Notes: generated from the sequence alone by a model not told the origin. A stretch of DNA of 64,000 nucleotides from Planctomycetaceae bacterium (GCA_020638975.1 JACKHN010000022.1:1-64000); one strand, 5' to 3'. Positions 25,410 to 35,402 are shown, counted from the stretch's first letter. Program-made: numbers and translations.

Positions 25410-26702
25410 ATGGCCACGCCCACCGTCCTAGTCCATCCACGCGACGAGATCATGCAGACGATGGAGCGGATCTATCGCTATCGCATGACGACGACCTCCG
25501 GTGGGAATCTCTCCATCCGGGATGATTCCGGTGATATTTGGATTTCGCCCGCGCGCGTCGACAAAGGAAATCTGACGCGACGCGATGTGGTCTGTGTAAG
25601 ACCGGACGGCACGGTCGATGGACCGCATCCACCGTCGTCGGAGTTTCCTTTTCATCAGGCGGTCTACGAGGCCCGACCTGACATTCAAGCGATCGTGCAT
25701 GCTCATCCGGTGGCCTTGGTCGCTTTCAGCATTTGTCGACAAACTCCGGATACTCGTCTATTTCATCAAGCTCATTCGGTGTGTGGCAGTATCGGCTTTG
25801 CTCCCTATGCGTTGCCCGGCAGCAAGCAACTAGGCCAAAACATCGCGGCGACATTTCAGCAGGGTTGCGACAGTGTCATTCTCGAGAATCATGGCGTCGT
25901 CGTGGGAGGCGAATCTCTCTCGCATGCCTTTCAGCGATTTGAGGCCTTCGAGTTCGCAGGGAAGACGATCATCAGCGGTCGGCAACTGGGCGAGGTTCGT
26001 TACCTGACAGAAGCCCAACTTGATCAGGCACATAATCGTAGCGTCGCGCTCGAATCGTTCGAGTCGCCCCGCGCGACGGCCAGCGAGAAAGAATTGCGTC
26101 GTCAACTCTGCGAGTTTGTTCGCCGTGGCTGTCGGCAACGGTTATTGATCAGCACGGAAGGCAGCTTCTCGGCGCGGCTGAGTGACGACTCGTTCCTGAT
26201 CACCCCGACTCAGCAGGATCGCGAGTCGCTCGCCGTCGAGGACATCGTGCTTGTGCAAGGAGATCAACGTGAGGGGAACAAGAAAGCCAGTCGAGCTGTG
26301 TTCGCACATCAAGCGATCTACCGCAAGCATCCGCATGTGCAGGCGATTGTGTTTGCTCATCCGGTCAACGCCACGGCGTTCAGTGTGACCGACTCGGTAT
26401 TCGACGCCCGAACCATCCCCGAGAGTTACGTCTTTCTCCGCGACGTGCGACGAGTGCCTTACGGCGTGCAGTATCTGAACGATGGCAGTATCGCCGAATT
26501 TGTGTCCGCCAGTTCGCCCGCAGCGATCCTGGAAAATGACGGAGTGCTTGTGAGCGGATCGAGCGTCCTCGATGCGTTCGATCGACTCGAAGTCCTGGAA
26601 TCGACGGCGGAAGCCGTGATCAGTGCCCGTGCCATCGGCGACGTCTCGGCGATGCCCGATGCCGTCATCCGTGAGTTACGCGAGGCGTTTAAGATCGAAT
26701 AG
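25410..26702 (+). CDS. Tandem double class II aldolase/adducin protein
   Basis: 430 aa made of two class II aldolase domains (about 8-205 and 225-425). The first has the full set: Glu78, H97 and H99 in HAHP, and H161 in ENHGVVV, so it can bind Zn and catalyse aldol cleavage or related chemistry (fuculose-phosphate aldolase-like). In the second, the matching positions are A296, F315, H317 and D377 (FAHP, ENDGVLV), so it has lost the catalytic Glu and two of three ligands and is probably structural or regulatory. Substrate unknown. Stands alone between the kinase and phosphatase genes. Confidence 0.92.
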   Translation: MATPTVLVHPRDEIMQTMERIYRYRMTTTSGGNLSIRDDSGDIWISPARVDKGNLTRRDVVCVRPDGTVDGPHPPSSEFPFHQAVYEARPDIQAIVHAHPVALVAFSICRQTPDTRLFHQAHSVCGSIGFAPYALPGSKQLGQNIAATFQQGCDSVILENHGVVVGGESLSHAFQRFEAFEFAGKTIISGRQLGEVRYLTEAQLDQAHNRSVALESFESPRATASEKELRRQLCEFVRRGCRQRLLISTEGSFSARLSDDSFLITPTQQDRESLAVEDIVLVQGDQREGNKKASRAVFAHQAIYRKHPHVQAIVFAHPVNATAFSVTDSVFDARTIPESYVFLRDVRRVPYGVQYLNDGSIAEFVSASSPAAILENDGVLVSGSSVLDAFDRLEVLESTAEAVISARAIGDVSAMPDAVIRELREAFKIE

Positions 26703-26842
26703 CCGATCCGCCCGTCGTTCCGCCTGATCCCTGACCACCAGTACGATTCGTGGTCGCGGCCCGCATGGTGGCACGCTGGCCCTGGTTCTGCGTAGACTGA
26801 GTACACTTCGAGTGCTTGGCTACAGCTTAGTCTTAGGGTTGT

Positions 26843-26915
26843 GTGCCACTGGCTCTGCCAGTGTCGTCACGGGCGTGGTTGGTCCGCGCAGCACTGGCCG
26901 AGCCAGAAGTGGCAC
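26843..26915. repeat. Imperfect nested palindrome
   Basis: GTGCCACTGGCTCTGCCAGTG at 26843 onward is inverted, with gaps, by CACTGGCCGAGCCAGAAGTGGCAC ending at 26915; each arm also folds on itself (CACTGGC/GCCAGTG). It lies upstream of the PhoD-like gene and supplies misleading in-frame start codons. Confidence 0.65.
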
Positions 26916-26977
26916 CTGAGTTCTTAGCGGTAACACAGCACTCAAAGATTCATACTCAAAGAGAAGGTTCCTGCCCA

Positions 26978-28843
26978 ATGCCACACTTCCTCTGCCCCTT
27001 GTTGACCACGTCGGGTCGAGCACTACTTGTTAGCTTCGTCGTTGTGCTCGCGATCGCTCAAGCCCACGCCGAACGCGATCCGATTCGTCTGACTGACGGG
27101 CCGATGCTGGGAAACCCAACCGCGCATTCGATGGCGGTGTGGGCGCGAACGTCGGACGCGGGCGAGTTCACCATCCACTATGGGACGGATGCAGAGCATT
27201 TGGATCAAGTCAGTGAGCCTGCGACGACAAAGATCGATCGTGACAACACGGGCGTCGCACGGCTTGCCAAATTGAAATCGGACACACGTTATCACTATCA
27301 GGTGTGGGTGAACGAACGACCGCATGGTTTGCCTGGATCATTTCAGACGCTGCCCGATGCCGATGACACACGAAACGCGGAGTACAACCCGAAAGGCTTG
27401 TTCAATTTCAAGTTCGAGATCGGTTCGTGTGCCAACCAGAATCCGTTGCATGGCATTGGACATCGCACACCGACCTACGAGAACTTGAATCGTGACTGGG
27501 TCGACAAAGTTCACTTCCACATCATGAACGGCGACTGGAGCTACGAGGAGCTACGCGAGTATCCACCCGAAGCCTGGCGATTGGTGCAGGGAGTCGAAGA
27601 GTTACCAATGGCGGTTCAAGTCATGCCCACGATCGTCGGCTGCTGGGAGAACTATAAGCTGTATCTCAGTCGCGGTGTCGAACTCTCCAAGTGGCATCGC
27701 AACATGCCGAGCTACTTCACATTCGATGATCACGAATTGGTCAATGACATCTGGGGATCGTCGGAAGCTGGCAAGCGACATCGGCGGACGGTGTTTCGCG
27801 ATATCGGGACCCAGGCGTGGTATGACTACTTGGGATGGGCGAATCCGATGGAATATAACCATCCGATTCACTTTGGTCGTGGCAGCATGCGAGCCGGCAG
27901 TGATCTGCTGGTCGATCCCAACACAGACTTCACGAAACTTCCGCTCTCGGAAATGACGAACCTGCACGTGCATTGGGGAACGATCGAGGCAGGCGCAAAC
28001 GACCTGCAATACGATAATGACGAAGGGAACAAGAATTCGTACGTTTACGATATCGTGGAAGTCGTCGACACCCACACGTTGCGATTGCACATGCCCGCGA
28101 AAGTCGACGATATGAGTCTGAGCTACTCGATTGGTCGTCGCAGCTACAGTAAGTTCCGCGTCTCGAACTGCGAGTTCTTTATGCTCGACACGCGTGGCGA
28201 CCGCGACATGCATGACCTCCGCGAGCGAGACAAGCCGGGAATCTCGATGCTGGGCAAGCCGCAACGAGATTGGCTGCTGAAATCCATGCGCGAGAGCGAT
28301 GCGGACTTCTTCTTCGTTGTTTCGACGGTCCCGTTCATGATACCTCACAGTGGAGCGGGTGGATTCGAGTTCGACACGGAAAACAAAGAAGAAGCGTGGA
28401 CCGGCTTCTTTGACGAGCGAGAACTGTTGATCAACGAATGGGAGAAGTTGGGGAAGCGCGTGTTCGTGATGACCGGCGACTTGCACAACAGCTTCGCAAT
28501 CAAGGTCACGGATAACATTTGGGAGTTCTGTTGCGGTCCCCACAACAGCGTGAATCATGTTCCCAAGTTGGACGAAAGCGATCGACCTGCGACCGGCAAG
28601 TGGACGTTTGGCCCGCGCGAATGCGACATCCGCTGGGGCAGCTACATTCTGCCCGACCTCCCGCGAATGGAGCGACTCTACCCGCATTACTGCATCGTGC
28701 AAATCAACAATGTATTCAACATGCCACTGAAACTAGGCGACAAACGCTGGGTTGCCTATCCGCACCCGCAAGTCATCTTCCAGTATTATGACGGTCGGAC
28801 GGGTGAATTGGACTACGCAGAAGCGATCTCGGTCCCTCGATGA
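26978..28843 (+). CDS. PhoD-like phosphatase/phosphodiesterase, exported
   Basis: 621 aa from ATG 26978, which has GAGAAGG upstream and starts a clean signal peptide (LLVSFVVVLAIAQAHA). Earlier in-frame starts lie in an intergenic palindrome and are rejected. A fibronectin-like PhoD N-domain (about 20-125, SMAVWARTSDAGEFTIHYG) is followed by the metallophosphatase domain with FTFDDHELVNDIWG and VMTGDLHNSF, the metal-binding motifs of the PhoD family. Likely a periplasmic Ca/Fe-dependent alkaline phosphatase or phosphodiesterase; could serve phosphate scavenging. A large insert (about 350-450) is unlike the classic Bacillus enzyme. Confidence 0.88.
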   Translation: MPHFLCPLLTTSGRALLVSFVVVLAIAQAHAERDPIRLTDGPMLGNPTAHSMAVWARTSDAGEFTIHYGTDAEHLDQVSEPATTKIDRDNTGVARLAKLKSDTRYHYQVWVNERPHGLPGSFQTLPDADDTRNAEYNPKGLFNFKFEIGSCANQNPLHGIGHRTPTYENLNRDWVDKVHFHIMNGDWSYEELREYPPEAWRLVQGVEELPMAVQVMPTIVGCWENYKLYLSRGVELSKWHRNMPSYFTFDDHELVNDIWGSSEAGKRHRRTVFRDIGTQAWYDYLGWANPMEYNHPIHFGRGSMRAGSDLLVDPNTDFTKLPLSEMTNLHVHWGTIEAGANDLQYDNDEGNKNSYVYDIVEVVDTHTLRLHMPAKVDDMSLSYSIGRRSYSKFRVSNCEFFMLDTRGDRDMHDLRERDKPGISMLGKPQRDWLLKSMRESDADFFFVVSTVPFMIPHSGAGGFEFDTENKEEAWTGFFDERELLINEWEKLGKRVFVMTGDLHNSFAIKVTDNIWEFCCGPHNSVNHVPKLDESDRPATGKWTFGPRECDIRWGSYILPDLPRMERLYPHYCIVQINNVFNMPLKLGDKRWVAYPHPQVIFQYYDGRTGELDYAEAISVPR

Positions 28844-28905
28844 ATCGCCAGCATCGGTGATCGCCACCGGACAATGAATCGTCAGACGAAAGGATTGCCC
28901 ACTCG

Positions 28906-30690
28906 ATGCCTGACCTGATCGCTCAAGGTGCCTTGCCGGAGCAACGCTGGCGACGAAAAGTTCCGTTGGGACAAGCGATCGCCATTGGGCGATCCGCAGG
29001 TCGTTGGTCAGTGCCGTGGGACGATCGTATCTCGCGTACGCACGTACGCGTCTCGATCGAAGATGCAAAGTTGTCCGTCGTCCGCATCCCCGAATCGTTG
29101 AATCCGATCTTTTATCAAGGGACAGCGAGGGACCAGTTCGAGTTGCGCTGCGGCGAGCATTTTGTGATCGGAAGCACGACCTTTTCGCTGGTCGAACAGA
29201 ATCTTGGTGCCACGCTCGACGCACCGCCGCCGGTGACAGAAGAAACGATTTCGTACGAGTTACTCCAGAAGGTTCGCTTCGGCGATGCGGATCGACGCAT
29301 CGATGCGTTATCGAGTCTGCCCGAGATCTTTTCCGCCGTCGTCAGCGAGGACGAGCAATCTGCGAAACTAGTGGAAGTCCTGCTGGCGAGCATCCCGCAA
29401 GCCAACTTCGTCGCCATCGCGGGGACTTCCGCAACGAATGCCGAGATCATGGTCATGCCTTGGGAAAGCCGCGACTTGCAACGCGCTGCAACGCTTCCCT
29501 GTGAACGACTAATTCGCCAATCACTCGAGAGTCGCGCCAGCGTCATTCACATTTGGCACCGCGATGCATCGGATTCCGACGCAAGTTTTACACAGCACGA
29601 CGGTGCCGATTGGGCATTCTGCGTCCCGTTGGAAGTCGGCGGGGTGGGTTCGAGTTGCGTCTACGTCGCCGGCAGCTTTCCGCATGCCGGCCCGCAGCCG
29701 ACCTCGAAGATGCTGACCGAGGACGTGAAATTCGTCGACCTCGCCGCACGAACCCTCGGCCATCTTCAAGGCCTACGTCGTTTTGAGCGCGAGAGCGCGA
29801 GTCTGCGGCAATTCATCTCGCCCGTCGTGATCGAGACGCTTGTCGACCAAGACCCCGAGCTGGCGTTGACGCCTCGCGAAGCGGATGTCTCCGTGCTGTT
29901 TTGTGATCTGCGCGGTTTCTCTCGTCGCACGGAACAGGAAGCGGATGACTTGCTCGGTCTGTTGCATCGAGTTAGCGATGCGCTAGGAGTAATGACTCGT
30001 CAGATCCTTGCACATGGAGGCGTCGTCGGTGACTTTCATGGCGACGCAGCAATGGGTTTTTGGGGATGGCCGCTCGCCCAGGAAGACACCGCGTCGCGAG
30101 TTTGCCAAGCGGCGCTCGCCATCCGCCGTGAGTATGCCGAAGCGGCGATCAACCCCAAGCATCCGCTGTCCGATTTCCGCATGGGTATCGGTATCGCCTC
30201 GGGACGCGCCGTGGCTGGCAAGATTGGCACGACAGACCAGGTAAAAGTTACGGTATTCGGGCCTGTCGTAAATCTTGCATCGCGACTCGAGTCGATGACG
30301 AAAACGTTGCGTACGTCAATCTTGCTGGACGAATCCACCGCTACTTATGTTCGCGAACACGTGCCACCGACGCTCGCCCGCGTGCGGCGAATCGCGAGCG
30401 TACGTCCGTATGGCATGGCGACCCCGCTGGAGGTGAGCGAACTGTTACCGCCCGCTTCCGAGTTCCCCGACCTATCGGACGAAGCCATCGCCGCTTACGA
30501 GTCAGCACTCGATGCATTGGCGGCTCGGGATTGGGAACGATCGTTCTCGCTTCTGCATCAAGTCCCCGCGACCGATCGCGTCAAAGATTTTTTGACGGTC
30601 TTCATCGCTCAAAATAATCGCACTCCACCGAGTGATTGGGATGGAACGCTGCCGCTGGGTCACGAGAATCAAGCGGGCGATGTTCGCTAA
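28906..30690 (+). CDS. FHA-GAF class III adenylate/guanylate cyclase
   Basis: 594 aa. FHA-like domain (about 20-95, AIGRSAGRWSVPWDDRISRTHVRVSI, phosphothreonine-binding face R29/S43/R44/H46), GAF-like domain (about 140-285), then a class III cyclase domain (about 320-490). The two metal Asp are D334 (LFCDLRGFS) and D380 (VGDFHGDAAMG), and the transition-state Asn/Arg are N456 and R460 (VVNLASRLE). Cytosolic; probably makes cAMP or cGMP in response to a small ligand and a phosphoprotein partner. The C-terminal tail (about 520-590) is unassigned. Same arrangement is known in planctomycetes; nucleotide specificity is not called. Confidence 0.9.
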   Translation: MPDLIAQGALPEQRWRRKVPLGQAIAIGRSAGRWSVPWDDRISRTHVRVSIEDAKLSVVRIPESLNPIFYQGTARDQFELRCGEHFVIGSTTFSLVEQNLGATLDAPPPVTEETISYELLQKVRFGDADRRIDALSSLPEIFSAVVSEDEQSAKLVEVLLASIPQANFVAIAGTSATNAEIMVMPWESRDLQRAATLPCERLIRQSLESRASVIHIWHRDASDSDASFTQHDGADWAFCVPLEVGGVGSSCVYVAGSFPHAGPQPTSKMLTEDVKFVDLAARTLGHLQGLRRFERESASLRQFISPVVIETLVDQDPELALTPREADVSVLFCDLRGFSRRTEQEADDLLGLLHRVSDALGVMTRQILAHGGVVGDFHGDAAMGFWGWPLAQEDTASRVCQAALAIRREYAEAAINPKHPLSDFRMGIGIASGRAVAGKIGTTDQVKVTVFGPVVNLASRLESMTKTLRTSILLDESTATYVREHVPPTLARVRRIASVRPYGMATPLEVSELLPPASEFPDLSDEAIAAYESALDALAARDWERSFSLLHQVPATDRVKDFLTVFIAQNNRTPPSDWDGTLPLGHENQAGDVR

Positions 30691-30769
30691 CCGGTTGACA
30701 ATGCGAGCGGTATTTCAGAAGCTCGCACCTTAACCAATTGATTTACTTCCGACAGAAAGATCAGTAGCG

Positions 30770-31051
30770 ATGGCCAAAGCGAAAGCAAGACACATCTTGG
30801 TGGACAGCGAAGCCAAGTGCGAGGAACTCAAACAACAGATCGAAAACGGCTCCGACTTTGGGGCGGTTGCAGCGGAACATTCGCAATGCCCTTCCGGGCG
30901 GCAAGGCGGCGCACTCGGTGAGTTCGGCCCTGGCCAGATGGTTCCCGAGTTTGACAAAGTCGTCTTCAGTGGCGAACTGAACCAAGTTCATGGGCCAGTA
31001 AAGACTCAGTTCGGCTATCACTTGCTTGAGATCACCAGTCGCACTGATTAG
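30770..31051 (+). CDS. Parvulin-type peptidyl-prolyl isomerase
   Basis: 93 aa, the length of E. coli PpiC. ARHILVDSEAKCEELKQQIENGSDFGAVAAEHSQCPS, GGALGEFGPGQMVPEFDKVVFS and GPVKTQFGYHLLEI carry the parvulin pattern, with the active-site His pair (ARHIL and YHLLEI) and Cys in HSQCPS. Cytosolic, since no signal is seen; catalyses cis-trans isomerisation of Xaa-Pro bonds. Unlinked neighbours. Confidence 0.95.
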   Translation: MAKAKARHILVDSEAKCEELKQQIENGSDFGAVAAEHSQCPSGRQGGALGEFGPGQMVPEFDKVVFSGELNQVHGPVKTQFGYHLLEITSRTD

Positions 31052-31157
31052 TTAGCGCCGAATTGTTTCTTGGTTCAGAGACGGCTTGCGATCAGAGTAC
31101 TTCGCATGTTTCGTGCGGAGGAAGGTCTCGAATTCTAGGGACGGACTGTGAGCGTGT

Positions 31158-32612
31158 ATGTTCCGTGCGAACTTTGACGACGCCACGTTCCTTGGGGTGG
31201 TGGGAGCGATTGCCCTCACGCTGCTCGAACTGACGGCACTCCTTTCGGCGCTGCACGCGATCATGGCGTCGAGGACGTCGCAGGGGGCGGTGGCTTGGGC
31301 GATCAGTCTAGTAACGCCGCCGCTGATGTTCGTCGCGCTGCCGGCCTATTGGATCTTCGGACGCAGTAGGTTCGAGGGTTACGTCAAAGCGCGGCGGGGT
31401 GGCGACAGCCCGATGCGAGACGTGCTCGAAGATGTCGGTCGAATCGCTCGCGAAAGAGGACTTGTGCGGACAGACGCTCTGGGTGCTTGCGCAGTGCTCG
31501 AACGACTGGCTTGGATGCCGTTCACTCGGAACAATCGCGTCCAATTGCTGATCGACGGGAAGGCAACGTTCGATGCGATTCTGGCTGCCATCGACGCAGC
31601 CGAAGAATATGTCCTCGTCCAGTTTTTCATCGTCAAGGATGACGAACTCGGACGCGATTTGAAAGGTCGGCTGCTACGGCGAAGTCGCGACGGTGTCCGC
31701 ATCTCGTTTATCTACGACGAAGTTGGTAGCCACAAGCTATCGTCAGCCTACATCGACGAGTTGCGCGAAGCTGGCGTCGACATCCGTCCCTTCCACTCGA
31801 ATCGGCGCAACCGATTTCAACTCAATTTTCGCAACCACCGAAAAATCGTCGTCGTGGACGGCAAGGTGGCGTTCGCAGGTGGATTGAACGTTGGCGACGA
31901 GTATATGGGCAGAAGCAAAGAGTTCGGCCCATGGCGTGATACGCATGCCCGAATCGAAGGGCCTGCCGTCCAAGCGCTTCAGCTATCGTTTATCGAGGAT
32001 TGGTATTGGGCAACCCGCGACGTGCCTGAATTGAACTGGACGCCGACTCCGGTTGAAGGTGGCGCGCAGGACGTGCTCGTCCTGCCAACCGGTCCGGCAG
32101 ACAGCATCGAAACGTGCGGTTTGTTCTTCATCCAGATGATCAGCATGGCGAAAGATCGTCTCTGGATCGCCAGCCCTTACTTCGTGCCTGACATTCATGT
32201 CATCGCGGCATTGCAACTGGCCGCGTTGCGTGGTGTCGATGTGCGGATCATGTTGCCTGCGAAACCGGATCAATTGCTCGTCTACCTGGCATCGTTTTCT
32301 TACCTGCAAGAGTTGGAAGATGTAGGTGTCAAGATCTACCGCTACCAACCCGGATTCCTGCACCAGAAGACATTGCTCGTCGATGATCGCTGGTCCGCCG
32401 TGGGCACTGCGAATCTCGACAACCGCTCCTTCCGACTGAACTTCGAGATCACGATCCTCGTCGAAGACATGTGCTTTGCCGCACAGGCGGCTGAGATGTT
32501 TGAGCAAGACTTCGCTAATTGCCGCATTGCCGAAGCGGACGACCTCAAGAATCGCTCGCTTCTGTTCAAAATCGGAGTGCGCGTCGCTCGCCTGATGTCG
32601 CCGATCCTGTGA
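31158..32612 (+). CDS. cls: Cardiolipin synthase (phospholipase D type)
   Basis: 484 aa. Two N-terminal TM helices (about 9-30 and 40-66), then two PLD domains with HKD motifs: NHRKIVVVDGKVAFAGG and LHQKTLLVDDRWSAVGTANLD. Condenses two phosphatidylglycerols to cardiolipin at the inner membrane. Length and order match ClsA/Cls; the gene symbol is used in the general family sense. Confidence 0.93.
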   Translation: MFRANFDDATFLGVVGAIALTLLELTALLSALHAIMASRTSQGAVAWAISLVTPPLMFVALPAYWIFGRSRFEGYVKARRGGDSPMRDVLEDVGRIARERGLVRTDALGACAVLERLAWMPFTRNNRVQLLIDGKATFDAILAAIDAAEEYVLVQFFIVKDDELGRDLKGRLLRRSRDGVRISFIYDEVGSHKLSSAYIDELREAGVDIRPFHSNRRNRFQLNFRNHRKIVVVDGKVAFAGGLNVGDEYMGRSKEFGPWRDTHARIEGPAVQALQLSFIEDWYWATRDVPELNWTPTPVEGGAQDVLVLPTGPADSIETCGLFFIQMISMAKDRLWIASPYFVPDIHVIAALQLAALRGVDVRIMLPAKPDQLLVYLASFSYLQELEDVGVKIYRYQPGFLHQKTLLVDDRWSAVGTANLDNRSFRLNFEITILVEDMCFAAQAAEMFEQDFANCRIAEADDLKNRSLLFKIGVRVARLMSPIL

Positions 32613-32752
32613 TGTTTTGGTGCTAGCACTGACAGGCTGCGGCCTACAGGGGGGATTCTAATTTGCGTCGGCGTGATCGCGGGGATAGACTGTTGCAACA
32701 GGAATCACTTACCGTCGCAATCCGTCATGGCCATAGATAGGGATATCGAAAC

Positions 32753-33277
32753 ATGAAGGCGAAACTAGTCGTGGTTGGGGGCACAACCAGTACAGCCGAG
32801 GTCAGCCTCAAGTTGCCGGCGATTATCGGTCGCGGACGCAGCGCTCAAGTCACGATCCCCCATTCTTTGGTGAGTCGTCAGCACTGCGAGCTATCAGACG
32901 TCGAGGGGCATCTAGTTGTGCGAGATTTGGATTCGCTGAACGGCACGTATGTCGGTGACGAACGGATTACCGAAGCGATACTGGCACCCGGTGCGTTGCT
33001 GACGGTCGGGACTGTTACCTTTCGAGCCATCTATGACGTCGGGTGCGGCGACTCGCATTCCGCCGATGGAGATGACACTCGCTTGGATACCGAGACGGTT
33101 GACGGTGACCAGTCTCCAGTCGCAGACCAAGAAACGGTACCGGTCGATTCAGGGGCGTTTCGTGAACCTCGATCCTCCTCGATCGCGTCGGAGGCTTCCG
33201 ACGAGAAAGGAACCGAGGCAATGTCGGAACCTTCCGACCAACCGTCGCTAGAATCCGCCGCACAAAACTCGGACTAA
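32753..33277 (+). CDS. FHA domain protein
   Basis: 174 aa. FHA domain at about 20-90: IIGRGRSAQVTIPHSLVSRQHCELSDVEG and RDLDSLNGTYVGDERI contain the Gly-Arg, Ser-Arg-x-His and Asn-Gly residues that read phosphothreonine. The remainder (about 100-174) is Asp/Ser/Glu-rich and probably unstructured. Likely reads the output of one of the Ser/Thr kinases; no kinase is adjacent. Confidence 0.85.
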   Translation: MKAKLVVVGGTTSTAEVSLKLPAIIGRGRSAQVTIPHSLVSRQHCELSDVEGHLVVRDLDSLNGTYVGDERITEAILAPGALLTVGTVTFRAIYDVGCGDSHSADGDDTRLDTETVDGDQSPVADQETVPVDSGAFREPRSSSIASEASDEKGTEAMSEPSDQPSLESAAQNSD

Positions 33278-33288
33278 CGGGACCCCTT

Positions 33289-35319
33289 ATGCTGTTAATC
33301 ATGTCTTCGCGCTTCCTTCGCGCGCTCGCCGTCCTCCTAGTGGTCCAATCCATAGGCTGCTCTCAGAATGTGGCGGTCGAATCAGCCGAACCGCCAACCG
33401 AAGCCGCTACCGAAACACTTGTTCCCGACAACGAGAAGAAAGAGAAAACCACGAATCGGTTGGCGAAAGAGACAAGTCCGTACTTGCTTCTCCACGCTCA
33501 CAATCCCGTTGATTGGTATCCGTGGGGAGAAGAGGCCTTTGCCAAAGCGAAGGCCGAGGGCAAAGTCATCTTTCTGTCAGTCGGATACACCAGTTGCCAT
33601 TGGTGTCACGTTATGGAACGCGAGTCGTTCGTGGACGAAGAGATCGCGGCTTACATGAACGAGCATTTTGTATGCATCAAAGTCGATCGCGAAGAGCGTC
33701 CCGATGTGGATTCAATCTACATGACGTCCGTCCAGATCTATAACCAAGTGACTGGCAATGGTCGAGGCGGCGGTTGGCCGATGTCGGTATTCATGACGCC
33801 GGATGCGAAGCCGTTCTTCGGTGGAACGTATTTTCCCGCGCGAGACGGTGACCGCGGCGCTGGCACCGGGTTTTTTACGTTGCTGAAACGTGTCGAAGAG
33901 TTTTGGAGTATGCAGCGCGAGGCGATCGAGCGGGATGCGGAAGCGATCACGCAGTTGGTGAAGCAAGAGCTTGATCGCCCACGTACAACCGACGATGCGG
34001 TCGTTGAACCGGCGATACTTGACCAGACTCTCCAATCGCTCGCCGATCGTTACGACCCGGAGTACGGCGGCTTCGGATTCTCGCCGGCAAATCCGAACCG
34101 CCCAAAGTTCCCCGAGCCACCCAATCTCGACTTTCTCGTCCAACGGCTGCACAGCGGGAAGCTGAGTGAAGCGGATACGGCGACGGCGACGAAGTTACTC
34201 GTGGGAACGTTGGAACGCATGGAGATGGGCGGGATTCGCGATCATTTGGGTGGCGGGTTTCATCGCTACAGCGTTGATCGCTTCTGGCGTATACCACACT
34301 TTGAAAAGATGCTGTACGACAACGGCCAACTTGCTTCCGTCTATGCCGAAGCCTATGCCATCACCGGTCGTGAGGATTTCAAACGCGTCGTCGACGAGAT
34401 GCTCGCGTTTATGTTGCGAGAAATGACCGACGATCGAGGTGCCTTCGTATCGGCGTTGGATGCTGAATCCGAGGATGAAGAAGGCAAGTTCTATCGTTGG
34501 GAGAAGGCTGAAGTTGAGAAGTTGCTTTCACCAGACGAATTCAAGTTGTTCGCGCAGGTATATGGACTGGACGCCGAACCAAACTTCGAGGGCGAGTACT
34601 ACGCGCCGCAACTGTCGAAGACTCCCAAGGAACTCGCCGAGCTAACTGGCCTGTCGGATGGGGAGTTGGAACAGAAGCTAAAACCGCTGCGCGAGAAGCT
34701 GCTCGCTGCCCGCAACCAACGTCCCCGACCTTTGACCGATACGAAGATCCTTACGAGTTGGAACGGGTTAATGATCCGAGGCTTCGCCGACGCTGGCAGG
34801 ATACTGAAGAACGCGGCCTATGTGCAGGCTGCAACTCGCGCCGCCGACTTTGTCCTGGCCGAACTACGCACCGACGACGGACGATTGGAGCGAACTTATG
34901 GGCAAGGCAAATCGGCGTTGAACGCCTATCTCGATGACTATGCGTTTCTCGCCGATGGATTGATCGCGCTTCACCGAGCCACCGGAGACGAGAAGTGGCT
35001 GCGAATCGCCGATGAACTAACTGCGAAACAAATGGAACTATTTTGGGACGAGAAAAGCGGCGGATTCTATTTTACTTCCGGCGACCACGAAACGCTGCTC
35101 GCTCGCGGACGCGACCCGGTCGACGGCGTCGAGCCCGCTGGGAATTCCGTAGCGGCCAGCAATCTCGTTTACCTCGGCAAAACGCTCAACAAACCAGCCT
35201 ATCTCGAACGCGCGAAACAAACGATCGATTCCGCCGCGGGACTGCTGCAACAATCCCCAGGAGCCGCACCGCGACTGTGTGTCGCTTATCAAGCGTGGTT
35301 GGAAGCGACGACGCCTTAA
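33289..35319 (+). CDS. DUF255/YyaL-like thioredoxin-domain protein
   Basis: 676 aa. An N-terminal hydrophobic signal with a Cys at about 24 (VQSIGC, a weak lipobox) is followed by the DUF255 thioredoxin-like domain with TSCHWCHVMERESF (CxxC) and a long alpha/alpha-barrel domain (GGFHRYSVDRFWRIPHFEKMLYDNGQLA, ALDAESEDEEGKFYRW). This is the YyaL/SPATA20 family; no established reaction. The barrel resembles cellobiose-epimerase/GlcNAc-2-epimerase folds, which hints at sugar or small-molecule chemistry. Probably anchored outside the cytoplasm. An ATG four codons in is an alternative start. Confidence 0.92.
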   Translation: MLLIMSSRFLRALAVLLVVQSIGCSQNVAVESAEPPTEAATETLVPDNEKKEKTTNRLAKETSPYLLLHAHNPVDWYPWGEEAFAKAKAEGKVIFLSVGYTSCHWCHVMERESFVDEEIAAYMNEHFVCIKVDREERPDVDSIYMTSVQIYNQVTGNGRGGGWPMSVFMTPDAKPFFGGTYFPARDGDRGAGTGFFTLLKRVEEFWSMQREAIERDAEAITQLVKQELDRPRTTDDAVVEPAILDQTLQSLADRYDPEYGGFGFSPANPNRPKFPEPPNLDFLVQRLHSGKLSEADTATATKLLVGTLERMEMGGIRDHLGGGFHRYSVDRFWRIPHFEKMLYDNGQLASVYAEAYAITGREDFKRVVDEMLAFMLREMTDDRGAFVSALDAESEDEEGKFYRWEKAEVEKLLSPDEFKLFAQVYGLDAEPNFEGEYYAPQLSKTPKELAELTGLSDGELEQKLKPLREKLLAARNQRPRPLTDTKILTSWNGLMIRGFADAGRILKNAAYVQAATRAADFVLAELRTDDGRLERTYGQGKSALNAYLDDYAFLADGLIALHRATGDEKWLRIADELTAKQMELFWDEKSGGFYFTSGDHETLLARGRDPVDGVEPAGNSVAASNLVYLGKTLNKPAYLERAKQTIDSAAGLLQQSPGAAPRLCVAYQAWLEATTP

Positions 35320-35402
35320 TCGGACTAGCGCGTCAGATGCGGTTCTGATCCAGTTGTAGACGACTGACTCCTCAAGCGAGGACCATTGGACTACTCGGAA
35401 CG

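Noticed and set aside
26843..26977. N-terminal extension of the PhoD-like gene starting at 26843
   Set aside because: It is encoded by an intergenic palindrome; the ATG at 26978 starts the signal peptide and has a Shine-Dalgarno.
27602..28702. Minus-strand open frame of 366 codons opposite the PhoD-like gene
   Set aside because: Same reasoning; the PhoD metal motifs are on the plus strand.
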